Positions 30,293-37,534 of a stretch of 64,000 nucleotides of DNA are shown here, in pieces (the first letter of the stretch is position 1; every line of letters begins with the position of its first letter). The notes under the pieces were generated by a model. It saw only the letters and a list, made by a program, of their open reading frames with translations, searched no databases and was not told where the DNA came from. Source of the stretch: Solwaraspora sp. WMMD792 (lineage in GTDB: Bacteria > Actinomycetota > Actinomycetes > Mycobacteriales > Micromonosporaceae); assembly GCF_029626105.1 (NCBI RefSeq), contig NZ_JARUBH010000009.1:5208001-5272000 (forward strand), written 5' to 3'. The position numbers were made by a program, and so were the translations under genes.

Positions 30293-31024
30293 CTACCGGC
30301 CGGGGGTCCCCGGCGACGACAACCGTCCGGCTGGTTTGTCGCTGTGTCCGATCTGCCGTCTTTGCGAGTCCGCCGTGCCACCATGCCGGGAAGTGCCGCC
30401 GCGTACCGCCGCGTGCGCCACCCGGGCGAGCCGCGCGCCCCACGTCGACCGGGGACCGCCGTACCGCTGCTCCGGCCCGTCGGGCGGGCAGAGCACCACC
30501 ACCGCGTCGGTCGCCGTGCCGGTGGCCCGCAATCCGAGCTCGACCAGCGCCTGGGTCTTCGCCTCGGTGATGGTGGCGACCGCGTTCACCAGGGCGGCCT
30601 CACCGAGCCGTACCGGAAGCGCCGCCACGATGTTGATCGTCCCGGCCGGCGGCGGTGCGGGGCCGGCGGCGCTCGGCGCGGCGGCCAGCACCGGGGTGCC
30701 GAGCCCCACGGTCGCCCACACCTGCACGCCGGCCTCGTCGCGGGTCACCATCCGACGCACGTCCACCCCGGTGAGCAGGCCGACGCCGGGTCCGCGCAGG
30801 TCCGCCTGCTCGGCCAGACCGACGAGGTGGGTGTCGGGGTCGTCGCGGTGGTACGACATCGGCACGGTCGCGTTGATCACCCACCAGCGCAGCCCGATCC
30901 CGCCGCCGAGCGGGGCGGAACTGATGGCCAGCAGCGGCTCGGTGAGCGCCCAGCAGGCGTACGGCAGGGTCCGACCGTCCTCGGTGCGGGTGGTGAACCA
31001 TGGTCGGGCGACGTCGGGAGACAC
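30293..31024 (-). CDS. cbiZ: Adenosylcobinamide amidohydrolase, CbiZ family
   Basis: 243 residues from the GTG at 31024, with TATCGT (31036-31031) 6 nt upstream. CbiZ hydrolyses adenosylcobinamide to cobyric acid, salvaging external corrinoids. Family features are LRWWVINATVP, GLLTGVDVR, and NIVAALPVRLGEAALVNAVATITEAK-type strands in the core, with an acidic/Gly-rich end near VVVLCPPDGPEQRYGGP. No other cobalamin gene is in the window, so it acts in trans with a pathway elsewhere. Its stop codon (TAG, 30295-30293) lies inside the -10 hexamer of the capA-like gene. Confidence 0.85.
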   Translation of the reverse strand: MSPDVARPWFTTRTEDGRTLPYACWALTEPLLAISSAPLGGGIGLRWWVINATVPMSYHRDDPDTHLVGLAEQADLRGPGVGLLTGVDVRRMVTRDEAGVQVWATVGLGTPVLAAAPSAAGPAPPPAGTINIVAALPVRLGEAALVNAVATITEAKTQALVELGLRATGTATDAVVVLCPPDGPEQRYGGPRSTWGARLARVAHAAVRGGTSRHGGTADSQRRQIGHSDKPAGRLSSPGTPGR

Positions 31025-31242
31025 CGGTCGACGATACGGCGTCCGCCGGTCGCACGGCGGTGACCGGTCGGCGTGCGTGGTGCCGCATATTAACGACGGA
31101 TCCACCCTGTTGGGTTACGCTCCTGGATCAAGATTCGGAGGGTGCGCATCCGGCCAGGGGCGGAGTGCACCTAGACTGACTGCGCGCGGCTGGTCACGGC
31201 TGGGGTGCCGGGGAACGGACGCCGCGCAGGCGGAGGTGCGCG

Positions 31243-31920
31243 ATGGACGAGGTGCTGGCTCGTAGCGGGATCTTCCAGGGCGTGGACCCGGAGGCCGCTG
31301 AGGCACTCGCCAAGGAGATGGAGACGATCGAGGCCCGCAAGGGCGAGGTCGTCTTCAACGAGGGTGAGCCGGGTGACAGCCTGTACATCGTGCTCACCGG
31401 CAAGATCAAGGTCGGCCGACGGGCGGCCGACGGGCGGCAGAACCTGATCGCGGTGATGGGCCCGTCGGACATGGTCGGCGAGCTGTCACTGTTCGACCCC
31501 GGGCCGCGTACCGCCACCGCGACCGCCGTCACCGACACCCGCCTCGCCCGGCTGCGCAAGCAGGCGCTGCGGCCCTGGCTGAACAATCGGCCGGAGATCG
31601 CCGAGCAGCTGCTGCGGGTGCTTGCCCGACGGCTGCGCCGGACCAACGACGCCCTCGCCGACCTGATCTTCACCGACGTACCGGGACGGGTCGCCAAGAA
31701 CCTGCTGCAGATGGCCGGCCGGTTCGGCACCCGCGACGGTGGGGTGCTGCGGGTGACCCACGATCTCACCCAGGAGGAGATCGCCCAGCTGGTCGGGGCC
31801 TCCCGGGAGACGGTCAACAAGGCGCTGGCCGACTTCGCCTCCCGGGGCTGGCTGCGGCTCGACGGCAAGAGCATCATCATCCTCGACCCCGAGCGGCTCG
31901 CCCGGCGCGCCCGGGTGTGA
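31243..31920 (+). CDS. crp: Crp/Fnr-family transcription regulator
   Basis: 225 residues; the ATG at 31243 has GGAGG 7 nt upstream. The N-terminal cyclic-nucleotide-binding domain shows [17 protein letters not shown] and [17 protein letters not shown] (phosphate-binding cassette). The C-terminal winged helix has [20 protein letters not shown]. It closely resembles the cAMP-responsive Crp of mycobacteria (Rv3676) and GlxR of corynebacteria, global regulators of carbon metabolism and stress. An adenylate-cyclase-domain protein lies about 6 kb downstream. Possible promoter elements (TAGACT near 31172) lie in the 137-bp divergent gap to cbiZ. Confidence 0.95.
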   Translation: MDEVLARSGIFQGVDPEAAEALAKEMETIEARKGEVVFNEGEPGDSLYIVLTGKIKVGRRAADGRQNLIAVMGPSDMVGELSLFDPGPRTATATAVTDTRLARLRKQALRPWLNNRPEIAEQLLRVLARRLRRTNDALADLIFTDVPGRVAKNLLQMAGRFGTRDGGVLRVTHDLTQEEIAQLVGASRETVNKALADFASRGWLRLDGKSIIILDPERLARRARV

Positions 31921-31982
31921 CCCGGCGGCGGATCTGCCCGGAGACCGGCGGCAGATTCGCCCCGGACCGGGCAACGGTCGGC

Positions 31983-33029
31983 TCACCGCACCGAGGCGGT
32001 CGCCCGGCAGACCGCGTCCACCGGGGTGACCGGTCGGACCTCCCGTCCCAACGCCTGCAGCAGCGAGTCCTCGATGTGGAACCCGTGCACCCAGAGGCGG
32101 TAGCGCGCTAGATCCGCCTCGCTCGGGCAGAGCACCTGCGCCTCCACGTCGTCGGTCGGCACGTACCGGACACCGCCCTGTTCCTGCAGAATGGCCACGC
32201 TCGCGTCGTCGACCGCGATCACGCTGCCCCGGATGTGCTCGGTCTCCCCGCCCGGCACCTCGATGGTGGTCACTGTGCTGGGCAGCACCGGCGCGGTGGC
32301 CACCGAGTACGACGTCCAGGCCAGCGCGATCATGACGGTGAGCTGACCAGACGCGACCAGCAGGTGCACCGTGCCGGGCAACACCGGGCCGGTCACCACG
32401 AGGGCCAGCAGCGGCGGCACGGCCAGGATCAGCACCACGAACCACTCCCCGGTGGTCGCGGCCTCGACCAGGGTCGGCGCGAGCAAACCGTAGTAGCCGA
32501 GCAGCAGCAGGGCGAACAGGGTCAGCCGGGTCGTCCGGCGGTCGTCCGGCGGGTCCCCGGCCGTGCGGCGCTCGTCCACCGTACGGGTGAGCAGCTGGGC
32601 GGTGGCCGCGATCGCCGGCAGCAGCAGCGGCAGATAGAGGATTTTCCAGGTCACCACCGCGACCAGCAGGGTGACGATCAGGAACCAGACGGGCACCACC
32701 CGCATCCAGCGGACCAGCAACGGCGGTTTGGGGCGGGCCCACCGCCGCTGGTCGTTGTCGACGCTGACGGTCAGCACCGCGCTGATCGCGAAGAGGGCCA
32801 CCATCGCACCCGAGACCACCCGGCTCGCGGTGCTGACAAAGGCGGCGACCAGGTTCACCGGGTTGACGTTGGCGGCCAGCAGCAGGGTGGTCTGCAGCTC
32901 GCCGCCGGCCTCGACGACCAGCCGGAGCACCGAGATGATCGCCGGGGCGCCGACCACCACGCTCCAGAACTGCTGCGCCGCCCGGTTCCGCCGGTCCGCC
33001 TCGTCGACCGGGCGTTCCGCGGTGGTCAC
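31983..33029 (-). CDS. Polytopic membrane protein linked to a solute-binding lipoprotein
   Basis: 348 residues from a GTG at 33029 overlapping the stop of the solute-binding gene (GTGA). About eight hydrophobic segments span residues 20-275, broken by a basic loop (VDNDQRRWARPKPPLLVRW). The C-terminal ~90 residues are soluble, with a beta-rich stretch (TEHIRGSVIAVDDASVAIL) and two cysteines. It resembles no transporter permease family that I recognise; in particular no ABC-permease EAA loop is visible. Coupling to the binding protein suggests a sensing or transport partner. Convergent with crp. Confidence 0.75.
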   Translation of the reverse strand: MTTAERPVDEADRRNRAAQQFWSVVVGAPAIISVLRLVVEAGGELQTTLLLAANVNPVNLVAAFVSTASRVVSGAMVALFAISAVLTVSVDNDQRRWARPKPPLLVRWMRVVPVWFLIVTLLVAVVTWKILYLPLLLPAIAATAQLLTRTVDERRTAGDPPDDRRTTRLTLFALLLLGYYGLLAPTLVEAATTGEWFVVLILAVPPLLALVVTGPVLPGTVHLLVASGQLTVMIALAWTSYSVATAPVLPSTVTTIEVPGGETEHIRGSVIAVDDASVAILQEQGGVRYVPTDDVEAQVLCPSEADLARYRLWVHGFHIEDSLLQALGREVRPVTPVDAVCRATASVR

Positions 33030-33976
33030 CGCCGGTTCTTGTCGTCGTGGTCCACCAGGTCGGGCGCGCCGTCCGGCCGGGGCTGGCTCGCCTCGCCGAG
33101 CCACTGGCCCAGATGGTTGTTGTACGCCGTCTCCCAGGCGTTCGCCTCGTCCCGCTGGTCCCGCTGGTAGCTCTTGTCCAGGAAGTAGCTGACCAGGTCA
33201 CGGAGATTCTCATCCTCGACCGGGACGCCGATGCCCAGCTCTTCCTCGACGCCGAACGGCATGTCGACGATGGCGAGTTCGTCGGGGTTCTCCGAGCGGA
33301 GTCCGGCGAGGATGGTCTCGTCGGAGACCATCGCCTGGAACTCGCCGGCCAGAATGCCGTCCCGACAGGCCGCCGGATTGTTTGCCTGCTGGTGCGGGAT
33401 CCCGCGTTCCCTGAGCATCGCCTCGGTGGTGGAGCCGCCAGCGACGCAGACGGTGTACTCCTCGCTGTTCAAATCGGTGATCGTGGTGATCTCGTTGACG
33501 TACTCGGTGGCGACGAGCACCTCAGGTGTGGTGATCAGGTACGGGCCGGCGAACCCGACCCGCTTCTCCCGTTCCTCGGTGATGGAGAAGCTGGCCACCA
33601 CGATGTCGACCTCGCCGCTGCGCAACTTCTCGATCCGGTCCTCGGTGTCCAGTGGCACCCACCTGATGCTCTGGTCGCCGAAGCCGAGGGAGTCGGCGAT
33701 GTAGCGGGCTATCTCGATGTCGAAACCGTGGTACGCGTTGTTTCGCCGGTACGACATCAGCGGAATGTCGACATTGACGCCGATGCGCAACTCGGTCCGC
33801 TCGCTGATGGTCGAGGCCTCCCGGAGATCCCGCACGGTCGGCCGGTCCGGCGGCTGGTTGTCCTCACAGGCGACGAGAGCGACCAGGACCAGGGTCGAAG
33901 CAACGGCTATTGTGGTCATCGTCTGCCGGGTGCGGTGGTTGATGTATGTGCGGAACCTGGTGGATTTGTCAGTCAT
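33026..33976 (-). CDS. Solute-binding protein family 3 lipoprotein (amino-acid type)
   Basis: 316 residues; the ATG at 33976 has GAGG five to six nt upstream. The lipobox LVALVAC gives a lipid-anchored extracytoplasmic protein. The type-3 binding fold is recognisable from LRIGVNVDIPLMSYR, GFDIEIARYIADSLGFG, GEVDIVVASFSITEEREKRVGFAGPY and CVAGGSTTEAMLRERGI. Such proteins bind polar amino acids for ABC uptake or signalling. No ABC permease or ATPase gene is adjacent. Instead it is translationally coupled to a polytopic membrane protein, reminiscent of sensory GlnH in actinobacterial glnX-glnH-pknG operons, though the partner here is not GlnX. Confidence 0.88.
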   Translation of the reverse strand: MTDKSTRFRTYINHRTRQTMTTIAVASTLVLVALVACEDNQPPDRPTVRDLREASTISERTELRIGVNVDIPLMSYRRNNAYHGFDIEIARYIADSLGFGDQSIRWVPLDTEDRIEKLRSGEVDIVVASFSITEEREKRVGFAGPYLITTPEVLVATEYVNEITTITDLNSEEYTVCVAGGSTTEAMLRERGIPHQQANNPAACRDGILAGEFQAMVSDETILAGLRSENPDELAIVDMPFGVEEELGIGVPVEDENLRDLVSYFLDKSYQRDQRDEANAWETAYNNHLGQWLGEASQPRPDGAPDLVDHDDKNRR

Positions 33977-34097
33977 GGAAACCTCACGACTGCGACAGTC
34001 AGGATCGGTTACGTCTCGGACAGCCGTCCACATTGCCGGCTCTGCTCAGCGTAGTGGCTGCCGGCAAGATCTGACCCCGTCGAGTTGCGCCGCGCGA

Positions 34098-34190
34098 GAT
34101 CAGGCCATCTCCGTGCCGGTCGGATCAGGCCATCTCCGTGCCGGTCGGATCAGGCCATCTTCGTGCCGGTCGGATCAGGCGATCTTCGTG
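34098..34190. repeat. 25-bp tandem repeat (3.7 copies)
   Basis: Units start at 34098, 34123, 34148 and 34173; each is gatcaggccatctccgtgcc followed by ggtcg, with the third reading cttcg and the fourth diverging after about 18 nt. The fourth copy supplies the stop codon and last codons of the adjacent minus-strand membrane protein. The rest of the 198-bp gap to the binding-protein gene shows no other element. Confidence 0.95.
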
Positions 34191-35185
34191 CTCGGCGGGG
34201 TGGTCGACCGGGTCCGGGCCGACGGCCGGTTGCGGGTCAGCAGCGCCAGCAGGCAGCCGGCCAACGTCCAGCCGCAGAGCACGAACCACTGCGGCAGGGT
34301 CGGGGCGTCCGGGAAATACGAGATGCAGCGGATCAACGAGACGGACGCCCCGGGCGGGAAGAACTGGCCGATGGCGCCCCACGGCCGGGGCAGGAATTCG
34401 ACCGGCAGCGTGGCGGCGGAGATCGGGCTGCCGACCAGCATGATCAGCACGGTGCCGACGCCGACGCCGTGCAACCCGAACAGGTTGCGCAGGCCGATCA
34501 CCGTTGCCGCGATGGCCGCCACGGTCAACCCGCTCGCGGCCGCGTTGAGCGGAAAGGATCCGCTCAGGATCCGGAACGCGTACTGACCGACCACCGCGAC
34601 CGCCGTACCGGCGATCACGGTGAAAACGGCCAGGGTGAGCAACCGTCGAGCGGTGCCCTGGATGCCGATCGCGATGAAGATGCCGCCCTTGAGACCACCG
34701 AGCAGCAGCGGAAAGAAGAAGGCGCTGAGTCCGGCACCCCGCTCGTCGTGCGGGGAGAGCGGAACGACATCGGTGACCGGTGGCCGGTCGGCCGTGGTCT
34801 GCCCGGCCGGGTTCAGCACGCCGGTAAGCGCGCCGATCAACTGACTGGCGATGGTGCTGGCGCCGGAGGCGACCAGCAGTTCCGGGCCGCCGTCGACCAC
34901 CACGGCGCCGTACACCTCGCGGTGTCGGATGGCCTGCACCGCCGCGTCGCGGTCGGCGTACCGACGGACGGTGAACTCGTGCGGCCGAACCTGCTCCAGC
35001 GCCGCGACGATCGTCGTCGACTCCGGCTGCGCGGCCACCAGACCGACGGGTACGCCGCGCGGCTCGGCGTAGACCGCCGGCCAGGTGAAGGCGACCATGA
35101 TCAGGGTGGCGACGGCGGCCAGGCTGGCACCGGTCACGAGACACCGGCTGAGCCGGGACGGCTGCCCCGGTTCCGGCTGCTCCAT
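34175..35185 (-). CDS. YhgE/ABC-2-type integral membrane protein
   Basis: 336 residues; the ATG at 35185 has GAGGTG about 5 nt upstream. One N-terminal helix (residues 17-40) precedes an extracytoplasmic domain to about residue 145. Five helices then fill the C-terminal half (FFFPLLLGGLKGGIFIAIG, LLTLAVFTVIAGTAVAVVG, LTVAAIAATVIGL, GVGTVLIMLVGSPISA, WFVLCGWTLAGCLLALL). This is the layout of YhgE/Pip and DUF3533 proteins, ABC-2-like exporters or phage-receptor-like proteins without their own ATPase. The final codons lie within the 25-bp tandem repeat. Function uncertain. Confidence 0.7.
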   Translation of the reverse strand: MEQPEPGQPSRLSRCLVTGASLAAVATLIMVAFTWPAVYAEPRGVPVGLVAAQPESTTIVAALEQVRPHEFTVRRYADRDAAVQAIRHREVYGAVVVDGGPELLVASGASTIASQLIGALTGVLNPAGQTTADRPPVTDVVPLSPHDERGAGLSAFFFPLLLGGLKGGIFIAIGIQGTARRLLTLAVFTVIAGTAVAVVGQYAFRILSGSFPLNAAASGLTVAAIAATVIGLRNLFGLHGVGVGTVLIMLVGSPISAATLPVEFLPRPWGAIGQFFPPGASVSLIRCISYFPDAPTLPQWFVLCGWTLAGCLLALLTRNRPSARTRSTTPPSTKIA

Positions 35186-35276
35186 CGGTCACCTCGGCCG
35201 CTCGGCGGTTGCGCAACTGCCAGGTCAGGCTAACCACCCGGATGGTCGGGCAGCCGAGAATTGCACCAAATGTCGG

Positions 35277-36980
35277 TTACCGAGCGGCCAGGGTCGGGCC
35301 GAACAGTTGACCGGGCCCCTTGCCCGCCAGGCACCGGTACTGGTGGTCACCGGCGGCGAGGTCCGCCGGTTCCGGCAGCAGCACCGCGTACTGCCAGTCG
35401 TTGGCGTCCATCCGCAGGGTGAACAGCCGGAAGCTCTCCGCCCCGCAGGCCTCGACGACGGCCGGGTCGGACCGGATCGCGGCATGGTCCGCAGCCCGCA
35501 ACCGGGTCGGCAGCTCACCGACCGCGAACGTCTCCCAGGTGTGCCGGCCGGTGCAGGCGGTCGCGGTCAGGGTACGCGGAGAGTTCGACACCCGGCCGTT
35601 GAAGCATTCGAGATCGTCCGGACAGCGCAGCTCCGGTCGCAGCGTCAGGTGGCAGTTCGGCAGCGCCGCGCCCGCCGGACCGCCGCCGGTGGGGTCGCTG
35701 GCAGGGCTCTCACTGGCCACCGCACCGGTCGTCCGCTGGTCGGCTCCGGTGATCGGGGGAAACGTGGTGGGACCGGAGCCCTTGGCCACGATCCAGGTGC
35801 CCAGGCTGGTCATCGCGAGCAGCACCAGCAGGCCGAGCCCGCCGGCAAGGGTCCGCAGCCAGGAACGGACGGCGTTGTCGGGCGAGGTGCCCGGTCGGCC
35901 GGCCGACGGGCCGGCAGCCGACGGCGGCGGGCCGGGCGGGTTGGCAGCCGACGGCAGCGGGCCGGGTCGTTGCCCGGGCACCTGGCTCGGCTCCGGCGGG
36001 GGCGGCACCGGGACGCTCCAGGACGCGTTGCGCTCCGGCCGGGACGGCACCGGGGTCGTCGGGTCGGCCCAGCTGTTCGACCCGGTCGGTGGCCCGCCGG
36101 AGACCGGGGCGATCGAGAACGGCGGCCGGTGCGGGGCGGCCGGGCTCCAGTGCTGACCGAGCGGCACCGCCGCCAGCATGTCCCGCAGCACGACCGCCGG
36201 AGGTCGGGCGGCGGGATCGTTCGCCATTCCCTGGCGCAGTACGTCGGTGAGCGCCGGGTTGACCCCGGGCAGGTCCGGCAGCGGCCGGTCGAACATCTCC
36301 AGGAGAGCCACCAGGCTCGGGTTGCGCTCGTCGTCCCAGCGGGGCGGCTTGCCGCGCATGATGGCGTACAGGGTGGCGCAGAGCGCGTAGACGTCGGCGG
36401 CGGCCGACGGCGGACGGTGCTGGAACGACTCGGGTGGCGCGTACGCCGGGGTCAGCACCTCCAGGGTGACCGAGGCATCGCGGTGCTCGACCAGCACGGC
36501 CAGACCGAAGTCGGCCAGGGCCGGCTCGTTGAACCGGGAGTAGAGGATGTTGGCCGGTTTGACGTCGCGGTGCAGGACGCCGAGATGGTGGGCGTCGGCG
36601 AGCGCGTCAGCGATCTTCACCCCGACGTCACGTGCCTCGAAGGCGTCCAGCGGGGAGGTGCGCATCCGGTCGGCGTACGAGCCGTCGCACATCTCCATGA
36701 TCAGGTACGGATGGAGATCCCCGGTGACGCCGACGTCGAAGAGGTCCACCACGTGCGGATGGGACGACATCCGCCCGGCGGCACGCGCCTCCCGCATGAA
36801 CCGGCGCTGGTCCCGCTCGTTGTCCAGAGCCCGGTTCTCCACCTTGACGGCGACCTCCCGGCCGACCGACTCCTGGACCGCGCGGTAGACGGTGGCGTAG
36901 CCGCCTCTGGCAAAGACCGACAAATCTGACAGTCCAGGCACTGTGGGGAACGGCAGCGCGCTCGGCAGTCTGTCGTTCAC
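35277..36980 (-). CDS. Transmembrane Ser/Thr protein kinase with extracytoplasmic C-terminal domain
   Basis: 567 residues from the GTG at 36980, with TACCGT (36993-36988) 7 nt upstream. Kinase motifs: ARGGYATVYRA glycine loop, catalytic Lys46 (VAVKVE), HRDVKPAN at about 137-144, and DFG at about 157-159. A Pro-rich juxtamembrane linker follows, then one helix (GLGLLVLLAMTSLGTWIV). The ~150-residue outer domain has five or more cysteines and the segment ACTGRHTWETFAVGEL. That domain resembles the septum-formation-related (Septum_form) fold seen in other actinobacterial envelope proteins. The kinase probably senses an extracellular or cell-wall cue; the ligand is unknown. Confidence 0.92.
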   Translation of the reverse strand: MNDRLPSALPFPTVPGLSDLSVFARGGYATVYRAVQESVGREVAVKVENRALDNERDQRRFMREARAAGRMSSHPHVVDLFDVGVTGDLHPYLIMEMCDGSYADRMRTSPLDAFEARDVGVKIADALADAHHLGVLHRDVKPANILYSRFNEPALADFGLAVLVEHRDASVTLEVLTPAYAPPESFQHRPPSAAADVYALCATLYAIMRGKPPRWDDERNPSLVALLEMFDRPLPDLPGVNPALTDVLRQGMANDPAARPPAVVLRDMLAAVPLGQHWSPAAPHRPPFSIAPVSGGPPTGSNSWADPTTPVPSRPERNASWSVPVPPPPEPSQVPGQRPGPLPSAANPPGPPPSAAGPSAGRPGTSPDNAVRSWLRTLAGGLGLLVLLAMTSLGTWIVAKGSGPTTFPPITGADQRTTGAVASESPASDPTGGGPAGAALPNCHLTLRPELRCPDDLECFNGRVSNSPRTLTATACTGRHTWETFAVGELPTRLRAADHAAIRSDPAVVEACGAESFRLFTLRMDANDWQYAVLLPEPADLAAGDHQYRCLAGKGPGQLFGPTLAAR

Positions 36981-37034
36981 ACGGTAAACGGTACCCAAGA
37001 CCCCGGACAGCCGGGGCGACCCCGGGCCCCCGGG

Positions 37035-37487
37035 TCAGCCGTCGCCAGCCGACCGGCCGGTGCCGGGCGACGGTACGCCCACCCGGCGGCGACGTTCGGT
37101 CAGCAACGCCACCCCGGTCACCACCGCGCCCAGCCCTTCCCAGGCCGCCACCCCGACGAACCGCACCGGAGCCACCTCGGCTACCACGACCACGGTGAAG
37201 ACCACCGTGGTGACCAGTCGAAAGATCACCGAGAACAGGAAGAACGGCCGCCAGTCGGTGACCGCCGCCAGCAGGTAGTAGACGCCCATGTTGAACGAGG
37301 CCATCGACGACGCCGCCATGAACGTACGGGTGTAGTCGCCGGCCGCCCGCTCCCCGGTGGGCAGCGTGTCGAAGCCGAGTAGTACCAGCAGGACATCGGG
37401 CTGAGCCAGGCCGACCGCGCCCAGCAGCAGGGCCATCGCCCCGAACACGGCGACGGTCCACCCGGATACCGAACGGGGCAGCTTCAT
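37035..37487 (-). CDS. Small four-helix membrane protein
   Basis: 150 residues; the ATG at 37487 has GGAGG 7 nt upstream. Four hydrophobic helices are separated by short loops (for example WTVAVFGAMALLLGAVGLA and FLFSVIFRLVTTVVFTVVVV), with a short basic and polar C-terminus (ERRRRVG). It resembles DUF4345/DoxX-like small membrane proteins in layout, but I see no diagnostic residue. It lies 47 bp downstream of the cyclase/AAA/TPR gene on the same strand and may be in its operon. Function unknown. Confidence 0.65.
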   Translation of the reverse strand: MKLPRSVSGWTVAVFGAMALLLGAVGLAQPDVLLVLLGFDTLPTGERAAGDYTRTFMAASSMASFNMGVYYLLAAVTDWRPFFLFSVIFRLVTTVVFTVVVVAEVAPVRFVGVAAWEGLGAVVTGVALLTERRRRVGVPSPGTGRSAGDG

Positions 37488-37534
37488 CGGGTTTCCTCCG
37501 GCCACAGTGCGCCCACGGTGGAGCACAGTGGGGG

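Noticed and set aside
34125-35237. Alternative minus-strand frame of 370 residues over the YhgE-like gene
   Set aside because: Arg-rich composition and no hydrophobic pattern, whereas the chosen frame has six clear membrane helices and a ribosome site.
31983-36980. Identification of the block as glnX-glnH-pknG
   Set aside because: The membrane protein has about eight helices and does not resemble GlnX, and the kinase is a receptor kinase without the rubredoxin/TPR parts of PknG. Only the general idea of a binding-protein sensor is kept.
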